From Mycobacterium sp. 1465703.0 (lineage in GTDB: Bacteria > Actinomycetota > Actinomycetes > Mycobacteriales > Mycobacteriaceae), in the NCBI RefSeq assembly GCF_001672975.1, contig NZ_LZKU01000076.1, positions 28,680 to 92,679 of the forward strand: a stretch of 64,000 bases of DNA, given 5' to 3'. The notes below the pieces were generated by a model. The model was not told the DNA's origin, searched no databases, and saw only the letters and a program-made list of their open reading frames with translations. Position 1 is the stretch's first letter. Each line of letters begins with the position of its first letter. Below, one piece after another: positions 18,177 through 28,100 of the stretch. A program made the translations under genes and the position numbers.

Positions 18177-18211
18177 CCCGCCGCAGCTGAAAACGGTTTT
18201 AACGCGGCGGG
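18177..18211. terminator. GC-rich hairpin after the aldehyde dehydrogenase gene
   Basis: An 8-bp perfect stem (CCCGCCGC at 18177-18184 with GCGGCGGG at 18204-18211) encloses a second stem, AAAAC-G-GTTTT. It lies between the amidase start (18136) and the 3' end of the aldehyde dehydrogenase gene (18277), both on the minus strand. It has no T-tract, as is common for mycobacterial terminators. It could instead be a leader structure of the amidase mRNA. Confidence 0.5.
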
Positions 18212-18276
18212 TTCGCAAGTGCCAACAGGGATTCAATGGATACAAACCGTGAGACGAACGCCGGCGCAGCTCCCGA

Positions 18277-19683
18277 TCAGAGGCCGATGTAGACCGCCTT
18301 GGTGTTGAAGTAAGCTTCGATACCCTTCCTGCCGCGCTCGCCGCCCCACCCCGATTGCTTGTGGCCGCTGATTGGCATCGAGGGGTCCGCCGCGAGCGAG
18401 GAATTCACCCAAATCTGGCCTGCGCGAAGCTCATTCACGACGCGGTGGGCGCGGCTCAGGTTCTCGGTCCAGATGGATCCGGCCAGCCCGTAGTGCGTGT
18501 CGTTCGCGGCGGCGATCACTTCGTCCTCGTCGTCGAACGGGATCACACAGCCCACCGGCCCGAAGATCTCTTCTTTGATCAGCCGCATATCGGGGGTGGT
18601 GTTGGTGACGATCGTCGCCTCGTAGAAGTAGCCCTTGCGGTCCATCGGCTTGCCGCCGGTGATCACTTGCGCGCCCGCGGCCACCCCGTCGTTCACGATG
18701 CCTTCTACACGTTTGCGCTGCTTGTCGCTGATCAGCGGCCCGAGCACGGAGTCGGGGTCGTCGCTGCCGCCCATCGGCAGCATCTGAGCGAAAGCGGCAA
18801 GGCCTTCGACCACCTTGTCGTAGATGGGGCGCTGGACGTAGATGCGCGAGGTGCAGGAACAGTTCTGCCCCGAGCCGGCGAGCAGTCCCATGCCGGCCCC
18901 CATGATGGCCTTGTCGAGGTTGGCGTCCTCGAACATGATCAGCGGCGACTTTCCGCCGAGTTCGAGGGTCAGCCGCTTGAGGTTGCCGGCTGCCGCCTTG
19001 ACGATCAGCCGCCCGACCTCCGTCGACCCTGTGAACGAGATCTTGTCGACGTCGGGGTGCGCGGTCAGCGCGGCACCCGTGGTCTCGCCGTAGCCGGTGA
19101 TGACGTTCAGCACACCGTCGGGCAGGCCCGCCTCGCGGAAGATCTCCTCCAACTTCAGCGCGGTGAGCGGAGTTTCCTCGGCGGGCTTCAGAACGGCGCT
19201 ACAACCCGCCGCCAGGGCAGGCGCGACCTTGAGCATCGCGACGAAAAATGGTCCGTTCCAAGGGATGATGAGGCCGACGACGCCGACCGGTTCGAGCTGG
19301 GTGAAGGTGTGGTAGGTCTCCCAGGTGCCGAGCAAACCGTCGGAGACGAGATTGGCCGACTCGCCGTGGATCTTGCCGACCCAGCCGGCGTAGTACTTCA
19401 GCATGTCCACCGACACCGGGATGATATGGCCCGCCGCTGTCAGGTTCATACCGTTGTCTTGGGCTTCGAGCGCGGCCAGCTCGTCTTTGCGTTCCTCGAT
19501 GATGCGCGCGGCGCGGAAGAGTACGTTCGCACGGTGCGACGCGGGCGCCTTGCGCCAGACGCCCGACTCGAAGGTCTCGCGCGCCCGAGCCACCGCCGCG
19601 TCGACGGCCGCCTGATCGGAATCGGGGACCTCGGCGATCTGCTCCTCGTTGGACGGGTTGAAGACCGCAATGGTGTTACTCAA
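18277..19683 (-). CDS. NAD-dependent aldehyde dehydrogenase
   Basis: A 468-residue member of the ALDH superfamily. Seen: GLIIPWNGPFF (cofactor-binding Asn), KPAEETPLTA, FTGSTEVGR, the general base Glu241 in LELGGKSP, the nucleophile Cys275 in GQNCSC, and EIFGPV followed by a C-terminal GWGGERG block (residues near 448). It oxidises aldehydes to acids; the exact substrate is unknown. A 16-bp perfect palindrome 49 bp upstream of the start is a likely operator. It is a single-gene unit. Confidence 0.94.
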   Translation of the reverse strand: MSNTIAVFNPSNEEQIAEVPDSDQAAVDAAVARARETFESGVWRKAPASHRANVLFRAARIIEERKDELAALEAQDNGMNLTAAGHIIPVSVDMLKYYAGWVGKIHGESANLVSDGLLGTWETYHTFTQLEPVGVVGLIIPWNGPFFVAMLKVAPALAAGCSAVLKPAEETPLTALKLEEIFREAGLPDGVLNVITGYGETTGAALTAHPDVDKISFTGSTEVGRLIVKAAAGNLKRLTLELGGKSPLIMFEDANLDKAIMGAGMGLLAGSGQNCSCTSRIYVQRPIYDKVVEGLAAFAQMLPMGGSDDPDSVLGPLISDKQRKRVEGIVNDGVAAGAQVITGGKPMDRKGYFYEATIVTNTTPDMRLIKEEIFGPVGCVIPFDDEDEVIAAANDTHYGLAGSIWTENLSRAHRVVNELRAGQIWVNSSLAADPSMPISGHKQSGWGGERGRKGIEAYFNTKAVYIGL

Positions 19684-19731
19684 TGTTCCTCATGGCCCTT
19701 CGCTCGCGGGAAATCCTGTCGTCGCGCGAGA

Positions 19732-19747
19732 GGTTACGCGCGTAACC
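19732..19747. promoter_or_regulatory. 16-bp perfect palindrome upstream of the aldehyde dehydrogenase gene
   Basis: GGTTACGC followed directly by GCGTAACC forms a perfect 16-bp dyad 49 bp before the ALDH start codon. Its length and symmetry suit a TetR- or GntR-type repressor dimer. No regulator gene adjoins the ALDH gene, so the cognate protein would be encoded elsewhere. Confidence 0.5.
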
Positions 19748-19898
19748 ACGAGGTGTCCAGTACGGCTGGGACCCGTGCCCGACCAGGGGTGCCGATGGAT
19801 TCCGCTGGTCATCGACGTGCGGCGTAGGTCCCGTGAATCCTTGGTCGCGGGTTTGCGCCTTGCCCGCCCCGGCGGAGATTGACCGCTAGATTTAGCCC

Positions 19899-20816
19899 AT
19901 GCGGGAAGTTCGCCTATTCGGTGCGGTCCTGTCGATCCTCACAGCGGGGCTGTTGTGGGCCAGTCCCGCGGGCGCGCAGCCCCCGGCCAAGCTCACCGAT
20001 CACATCACTGACAGCACCGGGGTGTTGACGGATTCGGGCCGAGCCGCGGTCAACTCTGCTATCGACCGCCTGTACCGCGACCGCCACATTCAATTGTGGG
20101 TTGTCTACGTCGACAACTTCTCCCGGTTCAAGCCCGAGAACTGGGCCGACCGAACCCGCAGTGTCAGCGGGATGGGCGACCGCGATGCGCTGCTGGCCGT
20201 GGCCACCAACACCAAGCTGTACGCGTTGAGTGTCCCGCAGGCGCAGGGCCTGACACCGGCCAAGCTGAACAGCTTGCGCAGCAACCAAATCGAACCTGTG
20301 CTGGGCGCTAAGGACTGGAGCGGTGCCGCGGTTGCGGCGGCCGACGGGTTGGACAAATCGACTAGCTCGTCACAGCCGGCAAGCTCGTCGAAGCCGATCT
20401 GGGTACCGATCGCGATCGGCGTCACCGTTGCACTGGTCGTCCTCGTGCTACTTCTCCTGCTCTTTCGCGCGCGCCGCCGTCGGCGCGCTAGGGCGAGTGG
20501 TGGGCCAGCGGAGATCGACGGGCGCGATCAGTCGGCGCAGCAGGCGTTGTCCACCGCGGACACCAGATTGCGCCAGATCTCCGACTACGTCGCCAGGCAT
20601 CACACCAACATCGGGTCCGAGGCCCAGGCCCGGCTCGATGAGGCGAAACGGCATCTGGCAGCCGCGCACGGCAAGGAATCGACAAGCGACACCGAAGCGA
20701 TTGCCTATGCCAACCGGGCATCGACGCTGGCCGCTCAGGCGCAAACCTTGGCCAACGCCGACGTGCTCGCAGCGCACCGCACGCCCCGACGGCGCGGCAA
20801 CACATCTACGCGTTGA
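19899..20816 (+). CDS. TPM-domain membrane protein
   Basis: A 305-residue protein with a Sec signal peptide (LFGAVLSILTAGLLWASPAGA), then a TPM/Psb32-type domain (about residues 30-145): LTDHITDSTGVLTDSGR, IQLWVVYVDNF, and WSGAAVAAADGL. A Ser-rich linker precedes one transmembrane helix (VPIAIGVTVALVVLVLLLLLF, about residues 168-188). A basic RARRRRRAR stop-transfer and an Ala/Gln-rich helical cytosolic tail follow. The TPM domain would thus face outside. TPM proteins have been linked to membrane-protein repair or phosphatase-like activity, but the role in mycobacteria is unclear. Confidence 0.8.
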   Translation: MREVRLFGAVLSILTAGLLWASPAGAQPPAKLTDHITDSTGVLTDSGRAAVNSAIDRLYRDRHIQLWVVYVDNFSRFKPENWADRTRSVSGMGDRDALLAVATNTKLYALSVPQAQGLTPAKLNSLRSNQIEPVLGAKDWSGAAVAAADGLDKSTSSSQPASSSKPIWVPIAIGVTVALVVLVLLLLLFRARRRRRARASGGPAEIDGRDQSAQQALSTADTRLRQISDYVARHHTNIGSEAQARLDEAKRHLAAAHGKESTSDTEAIAYANRASTLAAQAQTLANADVLAAHRTPRRRGNTSTR

Positions 20817-20844
20817 CCGGTGATATCCGCCAAACCGCAAGGCG

Positions 20845-20880
20845 GGCAGGCTATTTGACTCTAAGGGGCCGCAGCCTGCC
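20845..20880. terminator. Hairpin between convergent genes
   Basis: An 8-bp stem (GGCAGGCT at 20845-20852 with AGCCTGCC at 20873-20880) with a 20-nt loop sits in the 65-bp gap between the TPM gene and the convergent fused-kinase gene. It is likely a shared terminator. There is no strong T-tract. Confidence 0.45.
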
Positions 20881-20881
20881 G

Positions 20882-22483
20882 TCAGCGCAAGGCGGCGCGC
20901 AGCAACTTCAGCGCCTGCTCGACGGTCCCCTCCGTATCCCGCGTCGCGTCGACGCGCAACAGGGATGGCTGCTCATCGGGAGGCGTGAACGCGGCGCGCA
21001 ACTCGGGCCACAGCTCGATCCGCGCGTCCGAGACCACACCCGCTTCTGTGGCGCGCCGTTCAAGTCGCGCGATCAGGGTGGCGTCGTCCGCATCGCACAA
21101 GACGACGTGGAGGTCGGTCCCGAGCCGGTGCGCAAGCCGCTGCATCTGGGCCCGCTCATCCGGATTGCCGAACGTCGCGTCGACGACAACGCCGCGGCCG
21201 CGGCGCAACCACCGCGCGGCGTCGCGGCGCAGCGCGGCATAGGTGCTCCGCGTCATCGCCCGGTCGTAGAGACCCGAGCCGAACGCATCGTTGCCCCGCT
21301 GGGTGGGTTCAATGCCCGCCATTCGCTTGCGCGCCACGTCCGACGAGAGGTGCACCAGCCCGAGTCGGCCGGCCAGCGAGCGCGCCAGCGTGGTTTTGCC
21401 GCTTGCCGGCAAGCCCATGGTCACCACCATCGGCGGACGGGGCAGGCCACCCGCGTGCGCCCACGCCAAGTCGAAATACGCCCGCGACTCCGCGATGAGC
21501 TGACGTCCTTCACCACCGGAATTCTGTTCGGTCTGTGCCAGGCGCAGGCTGCGCACCTTGCCGCGAACGTAGGCGCGGTAGCAGGTATAGAAGTCGAGCA
21601 GGCTGAGCAGCCCATCGTCGCCACTGGCCCGGACGTAGGAGTCGACGAAGGCCCAAGCCAAATCGGAACGACCGTGGTACTCGAAATCCATGGCCAGAAA
21701 CGCGACTTCGGAGGCCAGGTCGGCGCACCGATAACGTGGTGCGAATTGCAAGCTGTCGAACAGCAGGATCTGGCCGTCGTCGATGCAGATGCTGGCAGCA
21801 TGCAAGTCTCCATGGCCGTCTCGCACGTGCCCGTCGGCCACCCGCCGCTCAAGCAACGGCGTCTGCGTCCGCAGGAACTGGTCGACGTAGCTACGGATGT
21901 CCTCATTGACGTCACTCGAGATGCTTCGACCGACGAACGGACCCATCTGGTCGAAGTTCTCTTGCCAGTTCGCGATGACGCTGGAAGGGCCGCCGTACGC
22001 ATCGATGTCAGGGCCGGTTTCGGCCCTGGCGTGCAGCTTGGCCAGGGTGCGACCGATTCGTCGCGCGAGACGTAGGTCGACTTCGCCGCGTGCGAGCTTG
22101 GCCGGCAGCATGCCCTCTTCCGGTAGACGCCGCATCCACACCGCCGGCTCGCCCGCACCGACCTCGCCGCCGATGCGGTAGTGACCGTCTCGCTCGGTGA
22201 CTTCGACGACTCCCAAATACATCTGGGGACTGAACCGCCGATTGAGGCGCAGCTCCTCTTCGCAGTCGGCGCGGCGCTGCTCGATGCTGGTGAAGTCGAG
22301 GAAGCCGAGGTTCACCGGCCTTTTGAGCTTGTAACCGTAGGGGCCGGCGAGCACGACCCACGAGCTGTGCGTCTCGTGCAGACGCAGGTCTTCGGTCGGC
22401 GGGTCGTAGGCATCGGGTCGCAGCAAGTCATCGACGATCCGCGGGCGGCCGTCGGGTCCGGTTGGGTCGAAGGCGTGTGTCAT
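20882..22483 (-). CDS. Fused APH-fold kinase and AAA/P-loop kinase (Rv2004c-like)
   Basis: A 533-residue two-part protein. Residues about 30-340 have an aminoglycoside-phosphotransferase-like fold: RPVNLGFLDFT (N-lobe Lys), RDGHGDLHAASICI (Brenner-type motif) and ILLFDSLQF. Residues about 370-533 form a P-loop kinase: GLPASGKTTLARSLAG, HLSSDVARKRMAG, VVVDATFGNPDER. The same fusion occurs in the M. tuberculosis dormancy-regulon protein Rv2004c; orthology is suspected from the layout, not tested. Substrates are unknown. A 14-bp palindrome lies about 20 bp upstream of the start. Confidence 0.82.
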   Translation of the reverse strand: MTHAFDPTGPDGRPRIVDDLLRPDAYDPPTEDLRLHETHSSWVVLAGPYGYKLKRPVNLGFLDFTSIEQRRADCEEELRLNRRFSPQMYLGVVEVTERDGHYRIGGEVGAGEPAVWMRRLPEEGMLPAKLARGEVDLRLARRIGRTLAKLHARAETGPDIDAYGGPSSVIANWQENFDQMGPFVGRSISSDVNEDIRSYVDQFLRTQTPLLERRVADGHVRDGHGDLHAASICIDDGQILLFDSLQFAPRYRCADLASEVAFLAMDFEYHGRSDLAWAFVDSYVRASGDDGLLSLLDFYTCYRAYVRGKVRSLRLAQTEQNSGGEGRQLIAESRAYFDLAWAHAGGLPRPPMVVTMGLPASGKTTLARSLAGRLGLVHLSSDVARKRMAGIEPTQRGNDAFGSGLYDRAMTRSTYAALRRDAARWLRRGRGVVVDATFGNPDERAQMQRLAHRLGTDLHVVLCDADDATLIARLERRATEAGVVSDARIELWPELRAAFTPPDEQPSLLRVDATRDTEGTVEQALKLLRAALR

Positions 22484-22503
22484 GGTCTCGCCGAATGAAC
22501 ACT

Positions 22504-22517
22504 ACTGGCGCGCCAGT
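22504..22517. promoter_or_regulatory. 14-bp perfect palindrome upstream of the fused kinase gene
   Basis: ACTGGCG followed by CGCCAGT is a perfect dyad centred about 27 bp upstream of the kinase start codon and downstream of the MFS transporter gene (both minus strand). It may be an operator. It does not look like the DosR box (GGGACT-type), so the dormancy link of the M. tuberculosis homologue is not supported by this site. Confidence 0.35.
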
Positions 22518-22597
22518 TCGACGGAGCGCTCGGGCGGGCGCCGTCCGATGTCGCCCGCTGCCCGACGGTATCGCGGTACCGGCGGACGCGCCCGCAC

Positions 22598-24340
22598 TTA
22601 CACTTCCTCGACCTCACCCGCGTAGCGCCCAGGGTGGACCATCGACGCCAACGCACCCGTCAACATCATGAGCGCCGCCGCGACGAACACCACCACCAGT
22701 CCGGCGTGGAACGGCCCCGAAATGAGTTCCGGGAAAAACGACTTGCCGGTGAGCACTGCGGTGTTGACGCCAGGTTCCTGCAACGCATGCGCCGGGCCGA
22801 GCAACTCGGCGATCGGGTTGTAGCCCAGAAACGCAGCGAACAAGCTGCCAACCGGGGGCAGGTCGGCAACGTCCTGTGCTACCGCCGCCGAGACGCCTTG
22901 CGCTTGCAGCCCGCTGCTCAGTGCCTGAGGCAGCGTGTGTGCCAGCCCGGTGACCATCAGCGAGAAGAAGACACCGATCGACAGCGCCGACCCGGCGTTG
23001 AAGAACGTCGACCGGACGCCAGACGCGGCTCCGCGTTCGTTGGCCGGCACGCTCGACATGATCGCTGCGGTGTTGGGCGCGGTGAAGACGCCGCCGCCGA
23101 GCGCGTTGAGGAAAATCAGCAGAGCGAAAATCGGGTAATCGAAGTTCACCGGAATCATCAGTAACCCGACGAAAGTGGCTGCCATCAGCAACATCCCACC
23201 GACGGTGAGCGGCCGCGCGCCGAACCGGTCCGCCAGCCACCCCGCCACCGGTGCCGCGATCAGAAATCCGAGCGTCGCCGGCAGCATGTAGATGCCCGCC
23301 CAGAGTGGCGTCGACTCGAAGCGATATCCGTGCAGCGGTAACCAAATGCCCTGCAGCCAGATGATGAGCATGAACTGCAAGCCGCCGCGGCCACTTGACG
23401 ACATGAGGTTCGCCAAGTTGCCCATTCCGAATCCGGTCGACCGAAACAACCGGACGTTGACCATCGGCTGGGCTGCCCGCAATTCGATGATGCAGAACGC
23501 GACTAGCAACAGCAGGCCAACGGCGATCGAGCCCAGTACCCACGGGCTCGTCCAGCCAGTGGCATGGCCACCATACGGCTGAATGCCGTAGGTGATACCG
23601 ACCAGTACGACGGTCAATCCGACGCCAAATGTCACCGTGCCCGGCCAATCCAAGGATCCCGGTGTGCGCACTCCGATCTCGTGCAACGAGCGCACCCCCC
23701 AGACGGTGCCCAGCACGCCGATCGGCACACCGACCCAGAAGATCGCTCGCCAATCCCACTCCGATAGCAGCCCACCGATCATCAGGCCGAGGAACGAGCC
23801 AGTGACTGCCGCGACCATGTTGAATCCGAGTGCCATGCCGCGCTGATTGCTGGGGAACGCGTCGGTGAGAATGGCTGCCGACAGGGCCATCAGCATCGCA
23901 CCGCCGATCCCCTGAATGACGCGCCAGCCGATCAGCCACAGCGCGCCGGCGCCGAGAGGAAAGGGATCCAACGACAGCGCAATTGCCGCGACGGTGAATA
24001 CCGCGAAGCCGAAGTTGTAGATGCGCACCCGCCCGAACATGTCGCCGAGCCGTCCGACGAACACCACCAGGACCGCGGTGACCACCAGATAGCCCATGAG
24101 CATCCACAGCAGGTAGCCGACATTGGCCGGGGCCAGCGGGTCCAATCCGATCCCGCGGAAGATGGCGGGCAATGAGATCAACACGATCGACGCGTTGATC
24201 ATCGCCAGCAGCATGCCCAGCGTGGTGTTCGACAGTGCGACCCACTTGTAGCGCGGGTGGTCCCGGTCCCATCGGGGCCGACGACTGTTCGTTTCAGCGG
24301 GGGCCAGCATCGGGTTCGTTGCCGCAGGACTGTCAGTCAT
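22598..24340 (-). CDS. MFS drug exporter, 14-helix DHA2/EmrB type
   Basis: A 580-residue transporter with about 14 hydrophobic segments. Seen: an early VALSNTTLGMLLAMINASIVLISLPAI-type first helix; motif A-like FVGRLGDMFGRVRIYNFGF between helices 2 and 3; a motif C-like region VTGSFLGLMIGGLLSEWDWRAIFW; and a second-half GWLADRFGARPLTVGGM. It should export hydrophobic compounds by proton antiport across the inner membrane. It has a long N-terminal polar leader. No regulator gene adjoins; the nearest minus-strand neighbour upstream is the S51-like gene, 121 bp away. Confidence 0.92.
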   Translation of the reverse strand: MTDSPAATNPMLAPAETNSRRPRWDRDHPRYKWVALSNTTLGMLLAMINASIVLISLPAIFRGIGLDPLAPANVGYLLWMLMGYLVVTAVLVVFVGRLGDMFGRVRIYNFGFAVFTVAAIALSLDPFPLGAGALWLIGWRVIQGIGGAMLMALSAAILTDAFPSNQRGMALGFNMVAAVTGSFLGLMIGGLLSEWDWRAIFWVGVPIGVLGTVWGVRSLHEIGVRTPGSLDWPGTVTFGVGLTVVLVGITYGIQPYGGHATGWTSPWVLGSIAVGLLLLVAFCIIELRAAQPMVNVRLFRSTGFGMGNLANLMSSSGRGGLQFMLIIWLQGIWLPLHGYRFESTPLWAGIYMLPATLGFLIAAPVAGWLADRFGARPLTVGGMLLMAATFVGLLMIPVNFDYPIFALLIFLNALGGGVFTAPNTAAIMSSVPANERGAASGVRSTFFNAGSALSIGVFFSLMVTGLAHTLPQALSSGLQAQGVSAAVAQDVADLPPVGSLFAAFLGYNPIAELLGPAHALQEPGVNTAVLTGKSFFPELISGPFHAGLVVVFVAAALMMLTGALASMVHPGRYAGEVEEV

Positions 24341-24461
24341 CTATATCGCAGTCGTCCTCAGTCATCGCCTACCCATCGACACAAAGACTCTTATGTTAGG
24401 CATACGAACAAATTGAAGCTGCGAGCACCTTCGGTTGAGGGTTACGGGTCGGCCCGACCAG

Positions 24462-25157
24462 TTAGTTTTCGGCGGGCAACAGTGAGTGCGTGACGCCGGT
24501 GCCTTCGAAGACGAATTGGTGCGCGGGTCGGCGCAGCGGCTCGACGGTGGCGTCCGGGTGCACGATGACTCCGCCGCCCGAGGGGATTCCGAGCCCGATT
24601 GCCGCTCCCTCGAGCAATTGAATCGTCCGCGATAGCCGCGCCCATTCGGCTTGCTCGTCGTGCGCGTCGATGATCATCGGGGTGAGATTGAACGTATCGA
24701 ACAGTTCCGTCTTGGGGGACTCCGGTGTCCCGTCGATTCCGGAGCGGCCGAGCTGGACGGCTCCGGCCGAAACGCCCACTAGCACTGCCCCTTTGGCGTA
24801 CCGGCCCACAATCACGTCCTTCATGCCTGTTCTCACGAATGTGTTCCAGCCGAGCCGCACGTCACCGCCGGCCAGAAGGATCAGCTGGGCACCTTGCAGG
24901 AAGGCGCGATCGGCCCGACCGAATGACGAATCGATCATGAGGCGGTCGGTTATCCCAACGGCATCCATTGCAGCTTCGAAGATTTCGTAGAACTCCGGAC
25001 GATCTCCATTTGAGGCGCCGATATAGGCTGCGCTCAGCGGCTTGTCCCGAGTCAACCCATCGAGAGCTGCGTCGAGAAGCAGTCGGCCGCGGCGCCTCCA
25101 GAACAGCAGCTGACTGTCCGCCAGCAGATAGAGCGGTGCGAGCTGTATTGCCGTCAC
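24462..25157 (-). CDS. Peptidase S51 / cyanophycinase-like protein overlapping the giant regulator gene
   Basis: A 231-residue protein of the class I glutamine amidotransferase-like fold. Seen: AAYIGASNGDRPEFYEIFEAAM, AQLILLAGGDV, then VLVGVSAGAVQLG carrying the nucleophile-elbow Ser of peptidase S51 (Ser in G-x-S-A-G-A), and GLGIPSGGGVIVHPD. S51 enzymes cut after Asp or hydrolyse cyanophycin-type polymers. The GTG start overlaps the stop of the 3,849-residue gene by 4 bp (GTGA), so the two are translationally coupled and probably functionally linked. No cyanophycin synthetase is nearby. The substrate is unknown. Confidence 0.78.
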   Translation of the reverse strand: MTAIQLAPLYLLADSQLLFWRRRGRLLLDAALDGLTRDKPLSAAYIGASNGDRPEFYEIFEAAMDAVGITDRLMIDSSFGRADRAFLQGAQLILLAGGDVRLGWNTFVRTGMKDVIVGRYAKGAVLVGVSAGAVQLGRSGIDGTPESPKTELFDTFNLTPMIIDAHDEQAEWARLSRTIQLLEGAAIGLGIPSGGGVIVHPDATVEPLRRPAHQFVFEGTGVTHSLLPAEN

Positions 25158-28100
25158 TTCGACTGATCTTTACCGGTGAGTTCGTCGAGCCTCGCGAGCG
25201 CGGCGTCGAGATCTGCCTCGTCGAAGATTTCGCAGCGGTTGATCCGGTCGCCTGCGACGGTCAGAAGCATGATCATTCGCCACTCGGCGTCGAAGCCTTC
25301 TGGCGAGGTTCCGTACGCCGCATAGGTGACGATCGCTCCGAAATTGCTGAGTTGATGCACCGCCTCGATGTGGATGTGGAGGTTCGGTGTGAGGTCCCAA
25401 GCGGAGCGGAAGGTTGTGGTCGAATCGATTTCGTCCAACGTCAACGGCCGGTGGTCGACTGTGACCCAGTCCCCCGCAAGGAGGTCCTGCCGGTTGAACG
25501 CAGCCAAGGTCTGCGCGATAACCGACCATGTTTGCGAGTAGGCGGCCGCTTCACCCGCGAGATACCGCGCGTCGAGTTCTTCGACGGCGGCGTCGATATC
25601 GTTGATGTCGAACGAGATGGCCGCGACGAATCGGTTGTCGGAGTTGATCTCCACGATGACGAACACATCTGTGAGAAAGCCCTCTTGCACTTCATCGTTG
25701 AAAGCCAAGCGCATACGCACGAGGGCAAGGCGCTCCCCGCGCGTCGCCATGACGGTCGATGTCAGGTATTTGGTGCGGAGGTCGGCGATCGCCCTCATGT
25801 CTGCGATCTGGGCGTCTCGACCATGTCGGACTCCCGCGCCTATCATCCGACGGCGATCGTCCTGGGAGAAATCGTCCGCCAATATCTGCGCCATGCCGTC
25901 CCAGTTGCGCGCTTTGAAGTGCGCCAAAAATCGCTCACCCATTCGGCTCGCCGCATTTTCCAATTGTTCTGGCGGGGAATGTAAATCATCGAATCGGGTT
26001 AAGGCAGTGTCCAGGTCTGCCTCGTCGAAGACTTCGACGCGGCTGATTAGGCCGCCTTCGACCGTGAACATCATGATCATCCGCACTTCCGCGTCGAAGC
26101 CTTCTTGCGAAGTCATCTTGAGCACCTCGGTGAAGACGGCTCCGTGTTCGCTCAGCTGATGCCCCGCCTCGATGTAGACGCTGGCATCCGAAGTGATGTC
26201 CCATACTGCACGAATAGATGCGGCCAGATCAGCATCCTCGATCGACACGACCGGCCGATGATCGATGTAAACCGGATACGGTGTCGTCGCGGGAAGTTCG
26301 TGACGATTGAATCGGGCAGGGACCCCCGCAACCACCGACCATGTGTCGGCGTGGGCGGCTGCTTCGCCAGCGAGGTAGCGCGCGTCAAGTTCCGCAAAGG
26401 CTCCGTCGATGTCGTCGGGGTCGAAAAGGACATGCGCCGTTATCCGCCCGTCGGTGCCGATTTCGACTACGCCGAGCATCTCGACGCCGAACTCTCCATG
26501 TCGCAGGTCGCGGTCTGGGGCGCAGATATGAGTCAGGGCAACGCGATCCCCTCGGGTCGCCGTGACAGCGGACGTTATGGTCGGCGCCACTTCCGCGAGA
26601 GCTCGAATGTTTGTGATCACGACATCGCGGCCATGCCAGACTCCGATATTCACTACTCGGCGGCGATCATCGACGAAACTACCAACGGCCAGAATCTCGG
26701 CCATCGCCTCCCAATCGCGAGCCCGGAAGCAAGTAAAAAATCGGTCATCCGCCTGGCTTGCAGCATTTTCCAGTTGACACGACTGTGCGTGCAGTTCGTC
26801 GAAGCGGGTGAGCGCGGCGTCGAGGTCTGCTTCGTCGAAAAGCTCGGAGCGGCTGAGAAGGCCATGATCGACCGTGTAAATGTCGATCATCCGCCATTCG
26901 GCGTCAAAGCCCTCTTGGGAGGTACCTCTAATGGTTTGGGTGACGACGGCTCCGAGCTCGCTCAGCCGATGCACAGCCTCGATGTTGATGTAAATGCTCG
27001 GAATGACGTCCCATATCCCGTGAATAGATGCTGCCAGATCAACCGTCTCGCTCGTTACCAGCGGACGACGGTCGATCATGACCCAATCCGGCGTTGTCGC
27101 GGGTGGTTCACCGCGATTGAACCCCGCGTACGACTGAGAAATCACCGACCACGTGTTCATGTGGGCCGCCGCTTCGCCTGCAAGGTAACGCATTTCAAGT
27201 TCTCGGAAGGCGGCGTCGAGGTCATTGGGGTCGAATACGATGTTTGCGCTGATCCGGTTCTCGGCGTCAAGCTCGACGACGCTCAACATCTCGAAGCCGA
27301 AATCTGCTTGCTGCAGATTGCGATTCGCGAAGTAGATACGAGCGATCGCGAGGCGCTCACCACGGATTGCAAGGACCGTTGATGTTGTCGTCGCCTCTCC
27401 TGCAAGAGCTCTCATGTTTTCGATTACGATTTCGCGACCTTGCCACCGCCCGGCATTGATGATCCGCCGGCGATCATCGACGAAGCTGTCGTCCGCGAGG
27501 ATTTCGGTGATCAGGTCAAATTGGCAGCTACCAAAGTGCGCGAGCAAACGCTCGACGACTTGGCTCGCCGCGTTGTCCAGTCGCGGCGCGCGCGGGCGCA
27601 ATTCCTCAAAGCGGGCAAGGGCGGCATCGAGGTCCGACTCGTCGAAGACCTCGATGCGGCTAAGCAAGTTGTCCTCGACCGCGATCATGTACGTCAACCG
27701 CAATTCCGCGTCGAAGCCCTCTTGCGTGGTCATTTTCAGCACTTGGGTAACGACGGTTCCGGGTTCGTTTAGCTGATGCACGGCTTCGATGTAGGCGCTG
27801 GCATCCGAAGCGAGGTCCCACATGGCACCAACAGATGTGGCCAAATCGACCCCCTCGATCGATACGAGCGGTCGATGATCGATATACACCGGATCCGGCG
27901 TCGTCGCGGGAAGTTCGTGACGATTGAATTGGGCGTTGGCCTCTGCAACGACCGACCAGGTGTGCGCGTAGGCGGCCGCTTCGCCGGCGAGGTAACGCGC
28001 GTCGAGCTCCGCAAAGGCCGCGTCGATGTCGTCGCGGTCGAACGAGACGGCGGCGACGATGCGCTCGTCGGCGTTGATTTCGCTGATGCCCAGCATCTCT

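Noticed and set aside
26105..27382. 425-codon plus-strand open frame inside the giant gene
   Set aside because: It is a shadow of the minus-strand repeat array: similar open frames recur at each unit, have no recognisable domain, and follow the repeat period.
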